DNA of 7,604 nucleotides, from NCBI GenBank assembly GCA_013361975.1, contig JABFXB010000126.1, positions 1 to 7,604 of the forward strand, written 5' to 3'. Positions 5,877-7,604 of this stretch are shown here, piece by piece. Position 1 is the first letter of the stretch. Each line of letters opens with the position of its first letter. The stretch is from Dermatophilaceae bacterium (lineage in GTDB: Bacteria > Actinomycetota > Actinomycetes > Actinomycetales > Dermatophilaceae). A program made the position numbers and the translations under genes. The notes beneath the pieces are model-generated. The model searched no databases and had not been told where the DNA came from. It was given only the letters and a program-made list of their open reading frames with translations.

Positions 5877-6685
5877 TGTTTTTCGGAGAGCACGCGCCGC
5901 GTGAGACGAAGGACGGCGAGGACGCACAGCACGTCACGCCGCTCGAGTCGCGCACGCGCTCTCGCGTGCTCCACATGGTCTCCGCCGACGGGCCCATCAC
6001 GGCCGCCGAGCTCGGTCGCCACCTCGACCTGACCCCTGCCGCCGTACGCCGTCACCTCGACGCGCTCGTCGAGCAGGGTGCCGTGGTTCCCCACGAGCCC
6101 ACCGGTGGGCGACGCGGCCGCGGGCGCCCCGCACGCGCGTACGTCGTCTCCGAGATGGGCCACGGCGAGCTCGAGGCCGACTACGACTCCCTCGCGGTCG
6201 AGGTGCTGCGCTACCTCGAGGCCAACGCGGGCGCCTCGGCCGTCACCGACTTCGCCCGCACGCGCGTGGCGGCACTCGAGCAGCGGTATGCCGCCCGGCT
6301 GGCCGACGCGGGCGACGACCCGAGCGCTCGCACCGCGGTGCTCGTCGAGGCGCTGAGCGAGGACGGCTTCGCGGCCACCGCCCGCCCCGTCGGGGCGGGG
6401 GGCGACGGGGTGTTTGCCGGGGTGCAGCTGTGCCAGGGTCACTGCCCGGTGCAGCACGTCGCCACCGAGTTCCCCGCCTTCTGCGAGGCCGAGACCGACG
6501 CGTTCTCGCGGCTGCTCGGGGTGCACGTGCAGCGGCTCGCCACCCTCGCGGGCGGCCACCACGTGTGCACCACGTTCGTCCCGACCGGTGGGATCGCGCG
6601 GAAGAGCGTCGACCCATCCGGTGTTTCCCCCAGCACGACCCCACGAACCGACACGCTCACGCACGTCAAGGAAGGTTCCTCATGA
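5873..6685 (+). CDS. sufR: SufR, Fe-S cluster-sensing repressor of the suf operon
   Basis: A 270-residue ArsR/DeoR-like winged-helix regulator. The DNA-binding domain spans about 24-95: helix pair ITAAELGRHLDLTPAAVRRHLDALVEQG, then an arginine/glycine wing (79-91). The C-terminal sensor has GHCPVQHVA (189-197), FPAFCEAE (200-207) and HHVCTTFVP (229-237). C191-x12-C204-x27-C232 has the same spacing as the three cysteines reported as 4Fe-4S ligands in M. tuberculosis SufR; C187 is an extra one. In that species and in cyanobacteria SufR represses suf genes when its cluster is present. A tail of about 33 residues (238-270) follows the sensor. Starts GTG 5873 or 5876 are equally possible; a stop at 5837 bounds the frame, and no Shine-Dalgarno is seen. 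The stop overlaps the sufB ATG (ATGA), so repressor and operon are one transcript and autoregulation is expected. Confidence 0.95.
   Translation: MVFFGEHAPRETKDGEDAQHVTPLESRTRSRVLHMVSADGPITAAELGRHLDLTPAAVRRHLDALVEQGAVVPHEPTGGRRGRGRPARAYVVSEMGHGELEADYDSLAVEVLRYLEANAGASAVTDFARTRVAALEQRYAARLADAGDDPSARTAVLVEALSEDGFAATARPVGAGGDGVFAGVQLCQGHCPVQHVATEFPAFCEAETDAFSRLLGVHVQRLATLAGGHHVCTTFVPTGGIARKSVDPSGVSPSTTPRTDTLTHVKEGSS
6668..6675 (+). promoter_or_regulatory. Ribosome binding site of sufB
   Basis: AAGGAAGG inside the last codons of sufR, six bases before the sufB ATG at 6682. It is the strongest plus-strand ribosome site here and explains how sufB can be translated well despite overlapping sufR. 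Confidence 0.75.
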
Positions 6686-7604
6686 CCACCCACATCGAAG
6701 AGCTGAACCCCGGCCTCAAGGGCATCGGCACCTATGAGTACGGCTGGGCCGACAGCGACCTGGCCGGCGCCTCGGCTCGTCGCGGGCTCAACGAGGACGT
6801 CGTCAAGGACATCTCCGGGCGCAAGAGCGAGCCGGAGTGGATGACGAAGCTGCGCCTCAAGGGCCTGTCGCTCTTCGGCAAGAAGCCCATGCCGTCGTGG
6901 GGCTCCGACCTCACCGGCATCGACTTCCAGAACATCAAGTACTTCGTGAAGTCCACCGAGAAGCAGGCTGCGTCGTGGGACGACCTGCCCGAGGACATCA
7001 AGAACACCTACGACCGCCTGGGCATCCCCGAGGCCGAGAAGCAGCGCCTCGTCGCCGGCGTCGCCGCGCAGTACGAGTCCGAGGTCGTCTACCACCAGAT
7101 CCGCGAGGACCTCGAGGAGAAGGGCGTCATCTTCCTCGACACCGACACCGCCCTCAAGGAGCACGAGGACATCTTCCGCGAGCACTTCGCGACGGTGATC
7201 CCCGCCGGCGACAACAAGTTCGCCGCGCTCAACACGGCCGTGTGGTCGGGTGGCTCGTTCATCTACGTGCCCAAGGGCGTCCACGTCGACATCCCGCTGC
7301 AGGCGTACTTCCGCATCAACACCGAGAACATGGGCCAGTTCGAGCGGACCCTGATCATCGCCGACGAGGACTCGTACGTGCACTACGTCGAGGGCTGCAC
7401 GGCGCCGATCTACAAGTCGGACTCGCTGCACTCGGCCGTCGTCGAGATCATCGTCAAGAAGAACGCCCGCGTGCGCTACACGACGATCCAGAACTGGTCG
7501 AACAACGTCTACAACCTCGTCACCAAGCGCGCCACCTGCGAGGAGGGCGCGACGATGGAGTGGATCGACGGCAACATCGGCTCCAAGGTGACGATGAAGT
7601 ACCC
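6682..7604 (+). CDS. sufB: SufB, Fe-S cluster assembly scaffold subunit (3' part cut by window edge)
   Basis: 307 codons of a family usually about 470-480 residues long. SufB with SufC (ATPase) and SufD forms the SUF scaffold that builds Fe-S clusters in the cytoplasm from sulfur delivered by SufS/SufE or SufU. Visible family segments: GTYEYGW near residue 14-20, WGSDLTGIDFQNIKYFVKS (about 73-91), VVYHQIREDLE (about 138-148), then AVWSGGSFIYVPKGVHV (about 189-205) and YVHYVEGCTAPIY (about 232-244), which starts the beta-helix core. C239 sits in the EGC(S/T)AP motif whose cysteine has been linked to sulfur acceptance in E. coli SufB. The ATG at 6682 overlaps the sufR stop and follows AAGGAAGG. 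No intein interrupts the part seen, unlike M. tuberculosis SufB. Codon use is strictly G/C-ending, as in a well expressed gene. sufD, sufC and others should follow. Confidence 0.98.
   Translation, partial: MTTHIEELNPGLKGIGTYEYGWADSDLAGASARRGLNEDVVKDISGRKSEPEWMTKLRLKGLSLFGKKPMPSWGSDLTGIDFQNIKYFVKSTEKQAASWDDLPEDIKNTYDRLGIPEAEKQRLVAGVAAQYESEVVYHQIREDLEEKGVIFLDTDTALKEHEDIFREHFATVIPAGDNKFAALNTAVWSGGSFIYVPKGVHVDIPLQAYFRINTENMGQFERTLIIADEDSYVHYVEGCTAPIYKSDSLHSAVVEIIVKKNARVRYTTIQNWSNNVYNLVTKRATCEEGATMEWIDGNIGSKVTMKY

Noticed and set aside
5868..6032. ATG at 5868 as the sufR start
   Set aside because: It is in a different frame from the winged-helix domain; only the GTG codons at 5873 and 5876 are in frame.
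6439..7431. 330-codon minus-strand frame opposite sufR and sufB
   Set aside because: It is the antisense of the strongly biased sufB codons; the product is Val/Leu/Asp/Gly-rich without family features.

Overview
This window is strongly GC-rich chromosomal DNA with dense, mostly overlapping or tightly spaced genes, GTG starts and almost exclusive G/C third codon positions. The gene set (SufR-SufB, actinobacterial-type heme A synthase, short-form phosphatidylserine decarboxylase next to PssA) points to an actinomycete. A Micrococcales/Intrasporangiaceae-like host is my guess, but the sequence alone does not prove the family. I see no tRNA, rRNA, CRISPR array, insertion sequence, phage gene or composition break.

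Left arm, minus strand (1-4107). Reading leftwards from 4107: an ABC exporter ATPase (3397-4107) overlaps its ABC-2 type permease (2630-3400) by four bases. A DUF2231-family small membrane protein (2082-2564) follows with its own good ribosome binding site and a hairpin just after its stop. Then come heme A synthase CtaA (1021-1986) and, running off the left edge, a two-domain GNAT acetyltransferase-NUDIX hydrolase fusion (1-970). Several of these genes have a TANNNT hexamer placed so that transcription would begin at or next to the start codon, which suggests leaderless mRNAs.

Right arm, plus strand (4184-7604). psd (4184-4849) and pssA (4846-5829) overlap by GTGA and encode the consecutive steps CDP-diacylglycerol to phosphatidylserine to phosphatidylethanolamine. 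After a short A/T-richer gap comes sufR (5873-6685), an Fe-S-sensing repressor, overlapping by ATGA with sufB (6682 to the right edge), the first scaffold gene of the SUF Fe-S assembly operon.

How it fits together. The order ctaA / ABC permease / ABC ATPase facing away from sufR-sufB resembles the Mycobacterium tuberculosis Rv1456c-Rv1461 neighbourhood. Here a psd-pssA operon sits where a membrane glycosyltransferase gene lies in mycobacteria, and DUF2231 sits between the permease and ctaA. Heme A synthesis and Fe-S assembly both serve the respiratory chain. The ABC exporter substrate is unknown. All gene families are recognisable and I found no wholly new system. The most unusual points are the GNAT-NUDIX fusion, the overlapping divergent -10 elements at 4116-4125, repeated leaderless-type promoters, and a recurrent GTATGCCG octamer.
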